Assembly: GCA_027080725.1 (NCBI GenBank)
Contig: JALWRC010000086.1
Coordinates: 1 to 64,000, forward strand
Length of the DNA stretch: 64,000 nt
Direction of reading: 5' to 3'
Source: Saprospiraceae bacterium
Lineage (GTDB): Bacteria; Bacteroidota; Bacteroidia; Chitinophagales; Saprospiraceae
Shown: positions 9,765-17,767 of the stretch, piece after piece
Layout of the letters: each line of letters begins with the position of its first letter
Numbering within the stretch: the first letter of the stretch is position 1
Program-made: the position numbers and the translations under genes
The notes under the pieces: generated by a model
What the model saw: only the letters and a program-made list of their open reading frames with translations
Told to the model about the DNA's origin: nothing
Databases searched by the model: none

Positions 9765-11009
9765 ATGTGGGGGCTGTACAAACTGGGTATTTTTTTGTAT
9801 CAGCTTGTGGAGCCGGTTATCTCTCTTTTCTCAAAGAAGATAAAACAAAGAAGAGTCCAGTTGAACATCCAGGACAGCGCCCTAAAACGCTTCTCTCCCG
9901 GGGAAAAACCGGTAGTTTTGATGCATTGTGCCTCTCTTGGAGAGTTTGAACAAGGACGTCCGGTCTTCGAAAAAATAAAGCAGCAGTATCCACACATCTC
10001 AACGGTATTGAGCTTTTTTTCGCCTTCCGGTTATGAGAAAATGAAGGAGTATGAAATGGCGGATTTGGTGGTTTATCTTCCGATGGATGTCCCTTCAAAA
10101 GTATCTACCTTTATCCGGCAAATTCGACCTACATTAGTCCTCTGGATAAAATATGAATTTTGGTGGAATGCCTTGTCTATTCTTCATGATAAAGGGGTTC
10201 CGGTCCTGCTTGTTTCTTCACTTTTTCGCAAAGGGCACTACCCGGTGAATATCTGGGGAAAAGCCTTTATGCCGGTATTGCGCAGGTTTGACCGAATATT
10301 TGTACAGGACCAATTGAGCCAAAAGTCGCTACAATCCTATGGTCTTACCAATGCGGAGGTCATCGGAGATACCAGAGTGGACAGGGTACTTACGATATTT
10401 AGAGACGAGCTAGCGCTACCGGACGAGATATTGGCTTTTGCCGAGGGGTACAAGGTGTTCATTTGTGGTTCTACATGGCCGGAGGACGAGCGAGTTATTC
10501 ACAATCTAATCCGGTATGAAATGCCCACGAATTGGAAAGTAATCCTGGCGCCTCATGACACAAGCCCCGTTAGAATCAGGCAGCTGAAACGCGCCTTTCC
10601 AAAGAGCGCCCTTTGGAGTGAAGGGGACTATTGTGCCCGCCGCATTTTGATTGTCGACAATATCGGTTGGCTTTCACGACTGTATCGTTTGGGGGCAGTC
10701 GCATACGTCGGAGGGGGATTTATGACGGGATTGCACAATATATTGGAACCGGCGGCCTTCGGACTTCCCATTGTTTTTGGCATGAAATACAAGAAATTTC
10801 GGGAGGCAGTGGACTTAATTGAGGCCCGGGGAGCCTTTTCCATAGACAGTATCTCCTCCTTTCATACCATTATGGAAGCCTTGTTTGATGACGCGTTTAG
10901 AATGGAGACTTCTCAGCATGTTTTGGACTACATACAGCAGCAAGTGGGAGCCACAGACAAGGTAATGGCATACATCAAAAAGAAAAAATATTTTGAAGTT
11001 GGCAAATGA
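9765..11009 (+). CDS. waaA: 3-deoxy-D-manno-octulosonic acid (Kdo) transferase
   Basis: Transfers Kdo from CMP-Kdo to lipid IVA, the first inner-core step of LPS, at the inner face of the cytoplasmic membrane. 414 residues, normal for the family. An N-terminal hydrophobic anchor is followed by the conserved LHCASLGEFEQ-type segment with its Glu, then FEFWW-like YEFWWNAL, GDTRVDRV and the C-terminal GGGFMTGLHNILEPAAFG motif of the GT-B fold. The ATG is 3 bases after the stop of the preceding gene, suggesting translational coupling. Number of Kdo residues added cannot be judged from sequence. Confidence 0.93.
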   Translation: MWGLYKLGIFLYQLVEPVISLFSKKIKQRRVQLNIQDSALKRFSPGEKPVVLMHCASLGEFEQGRPVFEKIKQQYPHISTVLSFFSPSGYEKMKEYEMADLVVYLPMDVPSKVSTFIRQIRPTLVLWIKYEFWWNALSILHDKGVPVLLVSSLFRKGHYPVNIWGKAFMPVLRRFDRIFVQDQLSQKSLQSYGLTNAEVIGDTRVDRVLTIFRDELALPDEILAFAEGYKVFICGSTWPEDERVIHNLIRYEMPTNWKVILAPHDTSPVRIRQLKRAFPKSALWSEGDYCARRILIVDNIGWLSRLYRLGAVAYVGGGFMTGLHNILEPAAFGLPIVFGMKYKKFREAVDLIEARGAFSIDSISSFHTIMEALFDDAFRMETSQHVLDYIQQQVGATDKVMAYIKKKKYFEVGK

Positions 11010-11027
11010 TTTTTAGTCTTATCTTGC
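10999..11027 (+). promoter_or_regulatory. Possible promoter for the heptose-7-phosphate kinase gene
   Basis: TTGG at 10999 and TATCTTGC at 11020-11027, 17 bases apart, approximate the Bacteroidota promoter (TTTG, about 20 bases, TAnnTTTG). The first element lies inside the end of waaA; the leader would be about 65 bases. One mismatch in the -7 box, so weak. Confidence 0.3.
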
Positions 11028-11100
11028 AACAAAACACAACAATAAGGCCATATATTGAGAGGAAAGGTGTATTGTGGCGGGAAAATTGTTATTGTAGAGT

Positions 11101-12090
11101 ATGACCATTGACGAACTGATAAAAGACGGATTTCCCACCACTCGAGTACTTTTGATAGGAGATATTATGCTCGATCGGTACTTGATCGGTGAGGTACAAA
11201 GGATATCTCCTGAAGCACCGGTTCCGGTACTCAAATACCGGAGAAATGTTCTGCGTCCCGGCGGGATGGCCAATGTCGCACTCAATCTCAAAGCTTTGGG
11301 CGCAAATGTTATTCCCATTTCTATTGTCGGCCAAGATGCGCATGGAGATGCGCTACTCAGAATCCTTCAAGAAGAAGGATTTGATACAGAGGGTATCGTA
11401 TCTGTACCAAATCGTCGAACAACCGTTAAAACACGGGTGATGGCCGGAAGCCAGCAATTGATGCGAGTGGACGAGGAGGACGATGAAGATATCTGTGAAT
11501 CTACAGAAAGAGTATTGTTAGAGAAGTTCTACAATGAAATATCCGGTCGTAAACCCGACATCATTGTCTTTCAGGATTACGACAAAGGAGTCCTTGCTCC
11601 CTCTTTGATACAGAAGGTGATCGACAAGGCCCGTGCAGAAAGTATTTTGACGGTAGTAGATCCAAAAAACAGACATTTCTTTGATTTTGCCGGCATTGAT
11701 TTATTTAAGCCCAACCTCAAAGAAGTTAGCGAAGCCTTACATCGCAAATGTAATACGGATTTACAGGATTTACAGAATTGCTCACAAGCATTATTTGAAA
11801 AGTTGAATTGCAAGCATTGTTTGATTACTCTCTCTGAAAAGGGCGTATTTGTCTCTTCTGGTGACAAGGTGCACCTCGAACCGGTAGAACCACGAGAGGT
11901 CGTTGATGTATGTGGTGCAGGAGATGCTGTTTTGAGTGTAGTGAGTTTGGCCTTCTTTCACGGGCTCGAACCACAGGTTGTGGCCAAATTAGCCAATATT
12001 GCCGGAGGAATAGTATGTGGAATTGCCGGAGTGAGCCCGATTCCCAAGAGTAATTGGAAAGAAGAATTGACAGCTCGGTTTTGTCCCTAA
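11101..12090 (+). CDS. D-glycero-beta-D-manno-heptose-7-phosphate kinase (RfaE1 domain)
   Basis: PfkB-family sugar kinase of 329 residues, matching the kinase half of HldE (RfaE domain I) without the nucleotidyltransferase half. Visible motifs: GDIMLDRYLIGEV with RISPEAPVPV at the N-terminus, RPGGMANVALNLKALGA (sugar binding), VVDPKN, and DVCGAGDAVLSV, whose Asp is the family's catalytic base. It phosphorylates heptose-7-phosphate at C1 on the route to ADP-heptose for LPS core; this agrees with waaA directly upstream. A separate cytidylyltransferase-like enzyme would be needed elsewhere. Some RfaE1 homologues act on other sugars, so exact substrate is inferred. Confidence 0.88.
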   Translation: MTIDELIKDGFPTTRVLLIGDIMLDRYLIGEVQRISPEAPVPVLKYRRNVLRPGGMANVALNLKALGANVIPISIVGQDAHGDALLRILQEEGFDTEGIVSVPNRRTTVKTRVMAGSQQLMRVDEEDDEDICESTERVLLEKFYNEISGRKPDIIVFQDYDKGVLAPSLIQKVIDKARAESILTVVDPKNRHFFDFAGIDLFKPNLKEVSEALHRKCNTDLQDLQNCSQALFEKLNCKHCLITLSEKGVFVSSGDKVHLEPVEPREVVDVCGAGDAVLSVVSLAFFHGLEPQVVAKLANIAGGIVCGIAGVSPIPKSNWKEELTARFCP

Positions 12091-12126
12091 TCAGACAAAA
12101 TGAAATGAATCCAATAAGAATATTCC

Positions 12127-12163
12127 TTTTGTGAATCCAATTTCCCAAAAAGGGTTATTTTTA
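12127..12163 (+). promoter_or_regulatory. Weak promoter candidate before the T9SS protein gene
   Basis: TTTTG at 12127-12131 and TATTTTTA at 12156-12163 are separated by 24 bases, longer than the usual 19-21, and the -7 box lacks the final G. About 50 bases precede the ATG at 12216. Confidence 0.25.
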
Positions 12164-12215
12164 CACGACTTTTTAAGTATAAATGACATAATTTTTAATC
12201 ACTAAAACGTATAAA

Positions 12216-14168
12216 ATGAAAAGAATTTCTACAATGATTATTGCCCTTTTACTTATGGCAATATACACCAACATGGATGCTCAGGTCTATATCTGGGGAG
12301 GTCCGGGTGACAAAAACAGTGAGTTTGATGGAGGACTTAATGATTGGACAACCGAAGGATTTACAGCTGATGCTAACTGTGCTAACCCTGTCGCCAATGA
12401 CAATGCCAAATGGGAATGGGATGCCAATGGAGCGACCAAAGGCGCTTTCTCCAGCAGTAGAGGTAAGCCCAATATCATGTCTCCTTCCATTGCAAACGGT
12501 GCTGCCGTATTTGATAGCGACTACAAAGACAATGGCGGAAATGGAAATAACACCGGTAAAGGTCCGGCACCAACGCACCAACTGGGATATCTCACCTCAC
12601 CTGTATTTAGTTGTAAAGACCATCATTCGGTAGTGGTCCGCTTCAACCACCACCGATTAAACTTCTATAGTGATTTTTACTTGGAAGTGACTAATGATGG
12701 TGGGGTTACTTGGAATACGATTGACCTCAATGACGATGGATTTGCAGTAAACCGTATTACGCATACCTTTTCTGCAAATGATGCAGCTACAGTCGAAATG
12801 ATTGATATCTCAAAATATGCGGCGGATAAAGACAATGTTCAGATCCGGTTTAAAATCTGTGGAAACTATTATTATTGGGTTATTGATGATGTGTATGTCA
12901 TGGAGCAAGTGGAAGATAATATTGTCTTAGGGGACTGTTTTTACCCTTCTACTCAATATGCAAGGCCAGGAATGAGTTTGAGTAATGATACCGCATTTTT
13001 TAGCTGTTATGTAGCCAATGTGGGTACGGCAAATAATGACTCGGTCAATGTGACCGCTATTCTTTTGGATTTTGATAATAGGACCCCAGTATTTTCTACA
13101 GAAAAAACAGTAGCAATAGCAAGTGGTGATACCTTGAGAATCGACTTTGATGATTATTTTATCACCAAAGATCTCGCTGTTGATAAAAACTATGCCATCA
13201 TTTACCGCCTTAATAATGCTGATGCAAATACCACGGACAACTTTTATGGTCAGTTTATGGTCATCAATGATGGTGCAGAGTACCAAAAACTCAATAAAGA
13301 ACTCAGAGCAAATACGGGTTACAGACCCAATGCGGCTGAGTCCTATGCTTTTGGTCTTCCCTTCCAAACCGGTGACGCAGGACAAGATTACCTCGTAAAA
13401 TCCGTAGAAGTAGGTATCGTCGGTGCCGGCAATGCCCTGGCAGAGCCCGACAATGTTGTCGAAGCGTATCTGCTGGAGTTCAATGAAAACGATCCGTATT
13501 TTAATATAGAGAACTTTTTTGGGGGAGACTTCTCATCCATTGATATCGAAAATGATTTTTATAGTGTAGTAGGATATGGCGTCAAGCCCTTGACCGATGG
13601 AGTTGAAAATTGGAGCCTATTTACCATTCCAATGGAAAATGATGTTGATCCGGATCAACCCCTTCGATTAGAGTCCAATAAACTATATGTTCTAGCCATG
13701 AATGTGGTCCAAACAACATCTGACAATATTTGGGTGCTTTTTAGCCTAAATAATCTGGAGATGCACAATTTTGAGAATATTTTCCCAAAGGCGCAGCTTT
13801 CCTATATTACTTACACAGATACTTGGCGAGGAGCCTTTGGCAATGTAAACACTCCTCCTTTCTGTACGATAGAGTTGGAACATGATCCGATTGCTACCAA
13901 GCAACCGGAACTGCCCGAAAGTGCGGTCAATGTGTCCCCAAATCCTGCAACGGATAAATTTGTTGTGGAGTACAACTTCAAACAAGCGACATCCGGAGAA
14001 TTGGTGTTGACTACCAATGATGGAAAGGTGATTAACCGGCGCCCGTTGAACAATGTACAATCCGGTGTTGAGACTTATCGCGCTTCTGAGATGCCTGCCG
14101 GACAGTATTTGATGAATGTAAAAACCAAAATCGGTTCACGAACAGTACCGGTTATTGTGCAGAAGTAA
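12216..14168 (+). CDS. Secreted protein with T9SS type A sorting domain, function unknown
   Basis: 650 residues. Signal peptide of about 23 residues ending in MDAQ. Residues about 30-230 look like a MAM/jelly-roll type binding domain (GGLNDWTTEGF at the start; later VVRFNHHRLNFYSDFYLEVTNDGG-like strands ending WVIDDVYVME). A middle part at about 240-540 resembles a CARDB-like or second adhesive domain, then VSPNPATDKFVV opens a T9SS type A domain ending PVIVQK. No catalytic motif was seen. Probably a surface or extracellular adhesin or binding protein. A strong terminator follows 23 bases after the stop, so it ends its own transcript. Confidence 0.75.
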   Translation: MKRISTMIIALLLMAIYTNMDAQVYIWGGPGDKNSEFDGGLNDWTTEGFTADANCANPVANDNAKWEWDANGATKGAFSSSRGKPNIMSPSIANGAAVFDSDYKDNGGNGNNTGKGPAPTHQLGYLTSPVFSCKDHHSVVVRFNHHRLNFYSDFYLEVTNDGGVTWNTIDLNDDGFAVNRITHTFSANDAATVEMIDISKYAADKDNVQIRFKICGNYYYWVIDDVYVMEQVEDNIVLGDCFYPSTQYARPGMSLSNDTAFFSCYVANVGTANNDSVNVTAILLDFDNRTPVFSTEKTVAIASGDTLRIDFDDYFITKDLAVDKNYAIIYRLNNADANTTDNFYGQFMVINDGAEYQKLNKELRANTGYRPNAAESYAFGLPFQTGDAGQDYLVKSVEVGIVGAGNALAEPDNVVEAYLLEFNENDPYFNIENFFGGDFSSIDIENDFYSVVGYGVKPLTDGVENWSLFTIPMENDVDPDQPLRLESNKLYVLAMNVVQTTSDNIWVLFSLNNLEMHNFENIFPKAQLSYITYTDTWRGAFGNVNTPPFCTIELEHDPIATKQPELPESAVNVSPNPATDKFVVEYNFKQATSGELVLTTNDGKVINRRPLNNVQSGVETYRASEMPAGQYLMNVKTKIGSRTVPVIVQK

Positions 14169-14191
14169 TGGCGCACCAATTGGTTCAGAAT

Positions 14192-14225
14192 AAAAAAGCC
14201 GGTCACATGTGGCCGGCTTTTTTAT
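14192..14225 (+). terminator. Rho-independent terminator
   Basis: AAAAAGCCGG and CCGGCTTTTTT form a 10-bp stem around a loop of about 10 bases, ending in a T run. It is symmetric (A run on the other side), so it could also act for minus-strand transcripts. Confidence 0.9.
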
Positions 14226-14292
14226 TCTGTGGGAACCGTAAAAGATAGCAACATAAATTTGGTTGACAAAATATATTTTTAAATGGGGTGGT

Positions 14293-15867
14293 TTAGAATT
14301 TCATCACCTGTTTAGCCTGATTGATATTTCGGCTACGCAGTCTACAGAAATATGTGCCGGCCGGAAGTTGCCGGGTGCTAATATGCAATTGCTGCTGTCC
14401 TTTTGGATAGCGTCCATTGGCGATCTTTTGGACGACACGTCCCTGAACATCCAGCAAATCAATCGATAACGCAGCACCTGTTGAAACGAAATCCACCGTC
14501 GCTTCGCCATTCATGGGGTTGGGAAAGATATCTATAAAGGTCTTTCCGGCATTGACATTGGCTTCATGTACTGCGGAAGAAATACAATCAGACATAGGAG
14601 CAATCGGCAGGGTATCAAAGTCTCTTAGAAGGATAGAAGCCGCATCATCCGGCTCTACGCATAGCCATTGTTGCAGGACGGAGGCGTACACCTGTCGAAA
14701 ATCAATTTCCATGGGGAGATTATCCTCTGCCGTCATGCCAAAGCGTATGTCCGGATTGGATCCGATGACCCCGCCTTCCACTGCGTTTCCAAAGACAAAC
14801 ATGGGCGCAGCAGCTCCGTGATCTGTACCCAAACTGGCATTGGAGACTATCCGGCGACCAAATTCGGAAAAGGTCATTCCCATCACCCGGTCATCCATAC
14901 CATTCAACTCCAAATCTTTCAGGAATGCCCCTATGGCTCCATCCAAGTCAGATAAGAGGGTTGCATGTTGTCCAATAGCGTGATTTCCCTGAACGACTTG
15001 TTTGTCGTGCGTGTCATATCCTCCCTGAAAGACCATATATACACGTGTCTTTGACCCACCGGCAATCAATCGTGCGACAATCTTGAGTTGGCTGGCGAGA
15101 TTATTACCCTCCGGATAATCTGCCTTATTGACGCCCTTATTTGATAGCTCTTCCAATCGTTGGCCATAGGCTTGTGACTGCCTGATAATATGACGCACGT
15201 AGGTCAGTTTTCTTCCCGCTTTGGTATCAGGAGCTTCTTCTTCTTTATTTTCGATCAGTTGATAAAATCGATCGGGGTCATTAATAGCGAGTCCCATGTT
15301 ATATGATGGGCCCTGGTACATCAATGAGCTCAAGTATCCCATTTCGATGGCCAAAGGGTCCGGCATGGTTTCATTGGGATAATCATCGGGGTAATTGGGG
15401 TACTCGTAGTTCAGGTATCTTCCCATCCAGCCGGTATCCACCACCTTATCCGAATCAGATGCACTCATCCAAATATCCGTAGATCTGAAATGAGAGTAAT
15501 TGGGGTTGGGGTATCCCACATTTTGAATTACCTTCAACCGTTTTTCGGCGTACAGGTTGCTCATCACATCCAAAGAAGGATGGAGCCCGAGCGCCGTTCC
15601 TTCCAGCTTTAGAAGAGACGATTCCGGCAGGACTACATGAGGGCGTACACTATTAAGCTGGGCCATTTTATCCAATGGAACAACCGTATTCAAACCATCA
15701 TTTCCCCCGTTGAGATAAATGAGGACCAGCACGTGGTCCGTATCAACGGTGTTGCTCAGTAGGGTTTGCAGGACAGATTTGCCAAATGGATTAATACCCA
15801 TACTTCCCAGTATGCCCGGAAGTAAAAGTCCGTGTCCCGCATGTTTTACAAAATCTCTTCTCTTCAT
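14293..15867 (-). CDS. DUF1501 family protein with T9SS type A sorting domain
   Basis: 524 residues. The N-terminus (MKRRDFVKHAG, then a hydrophobic stretch) looks like a twin-arginine-type export signal. The body matches DUF1501: LIYLNGGNDGLNTVVPL, a middle with FQGGYDTHDKQ, and FSEFGRRI with DHGAAAPMFVFG; the fold is related to alkaline phosphatases and sulfatases, with possible metal ligands in the D/H-rich motifs. IFPNPMNGEATVDF near residue 440 opens a T9SS type A domain ending in KQVMKF. It lies 47 bases downstream of a DUF1800 gene on the same strand; the two families are typically neighbours. Biochemical role of this pair is not established. Confidence 0.85.
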   Translation of the reverse strand: MKRRDFVKHAGHGLLLPGILGSMGINPFGKSVLQTLLSNTVDTDHVLVLIYLNGGNDGLNTVVPLDKMAQLNSVRPHVVLPESSLLKLEGTALGLHPSLDVMSNLYAEKRLKVIQNVGYPNPNYSHFRSTDIWMSASDSDKVVDTGWMGRYLNYEYPNYPDDYPNETMPDPLAIEMGYLSSLMYQGPSYNMGLAINDPDRFYQLIENKEEEAPDTKAGRKLTYVRHIIRQSQAYGQRLEELSNKGVNKADYPEGNNLASQLKIVARLIAGGSKTRVYMVFQGGYDTHDKQVVQGNHAIGQHATLLSDLDGAIGAFLKDLELNGMDDRVMGMTFSEFGRRIVSNASLGTDHGAAAPMFVFGNAVEGGVIGSNPDIRFGMTAEDNLPMEIDFRQVYASVLQQWLCVEPDDAASILLRDFDTLPIAPMSDCISSAVHEANVNAGKTFIDIFPNPMNGEATVDFVSTGAALSIDLLDVQGRVVQKIANGRYPKGQQQLHISTRQLPAGTYFCRLRSRNINQAKQVMKF

Positions 15868-15881
15868 AATAATTGTTTTAA

Positions 15882-15894
15882 GGTATGAAATTGT
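15882..15894 (+). repeat. Dispersed 13-mer GGTATGAAATTGT
   Basis: Exact copy in the short gap between the DUF1800 and DUF1501 genes. Confidence 0.6.
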
Positions 15895-15914
15895 AGGCTA
15901 TTTGAATTTTAATA

Positions 15915-17645
15915 CTACATCATATGGAACTCTGCCAAATGGAACAGTAGCTGAAAAAAGGATTGCAAACGGGTAAAGACAACTTGTCTCGCTACCTGAT
16001 CATTAGGATCAGCGATATAATTATTCCAGGCATTGGTCCAATAATAGTCGGACTGCTGGCCGGAAAGCAAGATGTCTTTATAATCCTCCTTTTCCCGGTC
16101 TGACATCGGATATCCCAAAAAGAGCAACGAAACTTCATCGATGAGTTTGTTGGGGTCTTCCGGTTGGTCCAATGTCGATACAAAATGCAAAAAATCAATC
16201 GGTAAGGGATCCTTCTCATCCGGTCTAAACAAACCATAGGACATTAAGATATCTGTCAAAAATGCACGTGTGGTAATGGTGGAATTGGTAATCCAGGATT
16301 TATCATAAATCGGATACTGATAGTAGGCCGGCCATCCCGACACACTCGGGGGATCACCCAATTCCATTCCCACTAGTAAGGGCATATAAAACATCGCTAT
16401 GTGGTACTGTCTTAAGTCTTCTAAGCTAAGGTCCTGAGGAAAAGACATGTCCATCGTCCGCCAAAATCCAATAATCATATCCAATGGTGTATCTATCATT
16501 GCGCTTCGATTCATGACATCGAAGAAGTGTTCCGAAGCAAAAAGCATCTTAAGGACAGGTAAGATTTCGTATTGGTTATCTCTAAATACCTCGGCGAGGG
16601 GCCGGATAATGTTTTCCTCCGTAAAATCGTCGATTTCGGGATAGACAAAAAACCGGTAAATCTTTCTACAAATATATCTTGCGGCTTCCTGTGTACCAAA
16701 AATCATACTCATTAAATCATCCAGCTCACCATTGCCCGAAAATCGCCCTCTTATCTTAGTATTGTTGTAAAACGAGGAAAATTGCTTGTCTCCCGAATCG
16801 TGATTGAAGGCAATAAAAGAGGACACCAATTTTTGATTGACAATATTGAGTGTCCAGCCCGTTAAAACACGAGCCGCTTGCTTAACATCCTCCTCTGTAT
16901 AGTGGCTATCCGGACCCTTGCCGATGACAAAGAGTTCCTGGAGCTCTCTCCCATAATTTTCATCCGGAGCTTGTCGCTTGTTCTCGGAGCCGTTGAGGTA
17001 GATTAACATGGCTGGGTCAACCGTGATATCACGAACCATATCCTTGAAATTACCCAATGCCCGTCGCCGTAAAATATTCTGGTAATTATAGGCCAGGATT
17101 GGTACAAAAACGCTTTGTGTTTCGACTACCAAATGATTGTGCCAAAACAAAATCATCTTTTCATGTATGGTCCTGCCCTGATTCATCTGTTGTTTAATCC
17201 ACCAGGTCTTAAAAGACAAGAGCCGCAGAGACAATATTTTAATAAAATCAGGGTCATTAAAATCTTTATAATCCCATTTGTGATTGATCCAGGTCTCGCC
17301 ATAAGGGATTTGTGGGTCCTTCAATTCAGGCGTATTGTAATCGTTAATCGGCGGTGCAGGATCGGGTGAGGTGCTCAACAGTTCACTGAGGGTTTGATCC
17401 AGGGTTTTGGTTTTAAAATAGTCCAAATCCGCCTTTTTTACCCCAAACATCGTTCTGCGCAACAGGTGTGCCACCTCCATTGAGGTCCATGGGCCCGTAT
17501 ATGGTTTTAGTGTTGAAGTAATCTCCCGGGTTACAGGTTCTTGTCGAAAATCCACTTTTGCTTTTCGAAGGTCAGGAGGAGTATGCTCGATAACTCTTGG
17601 AGCTCGCTCTTTGGCTTTTCGGATAAGTTTGATTAAATCTGCCAT
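15915..17645 (-). CDS. DUF1800 family protein
   Basis: 576 residues. SMEVAHLLRRTMFG at about residue 95 is the conserved start of DUF1800; further typical pieces are MILFWHNHLVVE, DPAMLIYLNGSENKRQAPDENYGRELQELFVIG and the segment with ARVLTGW. No signal peptide is visible; the first 90 residues are charged and contain Lys/Arg-rich stretches. Probably co-transcribed with the DUF1501 gene downstream, the usual partner. The C-terminus has no T9SS domain, so it may stay in the cell or ride with its partner. Function unknown. Confidence 0.85.
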   Translation of the reverse strand: MADLIKLIRKAKERAPRVIEHTPPDLRKAKVDFRQEPVTREITSTLKPYTGPWTSMEVAHLLRRTMFGVKKADLDYFKTKTLDQTLSELLSTSPDPAPPINDYNTPELKDPQIPYGETWINHKWDYKDFNDPDFIKILSLRLLSFKTWWIKQQMNQGRTIHEKMILFWHNHLVVETQSVFVPILAYNYQNILRRRALGNFKDMVRDITVDPAMLIYLNGSENKRQAPDENYGRELQELFVIGKGPDSHYTEEDVKQAARVLTGWTLNIVNQKLVSSFIAFNHDSGDKQFSSFYNNTKIRGRFSGNGELDDLMSMIFGTQEAARYICRKIYRFFVYPEIDDFTEENIIRPLAEVFRDNQYEILPVLKMLFASEHFFDVMNRSAMIDTPLDMIIGFWRTMDMSFPQDLSLEDLRQYHIAMFYMPLLVGMELGDPPSVSGWPAYYQYPIYDKSWITNSTITTRAFLTDILMSYGLFRPDEKDPLPIDFLHFVSTLDQPEDPNKLIDEVSLLFLGYPMSDREKEDYKDILLSGQQSDYYWTNAWNNYIADPNDQVARQVVFTRLQSFFQLLFHLAEFHMM

Positions 17646-17767
17646 TTTTATTCTGTTTTTATCTTTTTACAAGCACTTCGTAATCATGTCGTGTCAGCCA
17701 CAAAATACCCTACGACAATTCGGACTTAATTTGTTGGATTATCTTTTACTATTTAGGAAAGAGTATC

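Noticed and set aside
10513-10525. Further sites beginning GGTATGAAAT (10513, 26888, 42134, 45218 on the minus strand)
   Set aside because: They share ten bases but lack the KGT end; all are in genes and were not counted as members of the dispersed motif.
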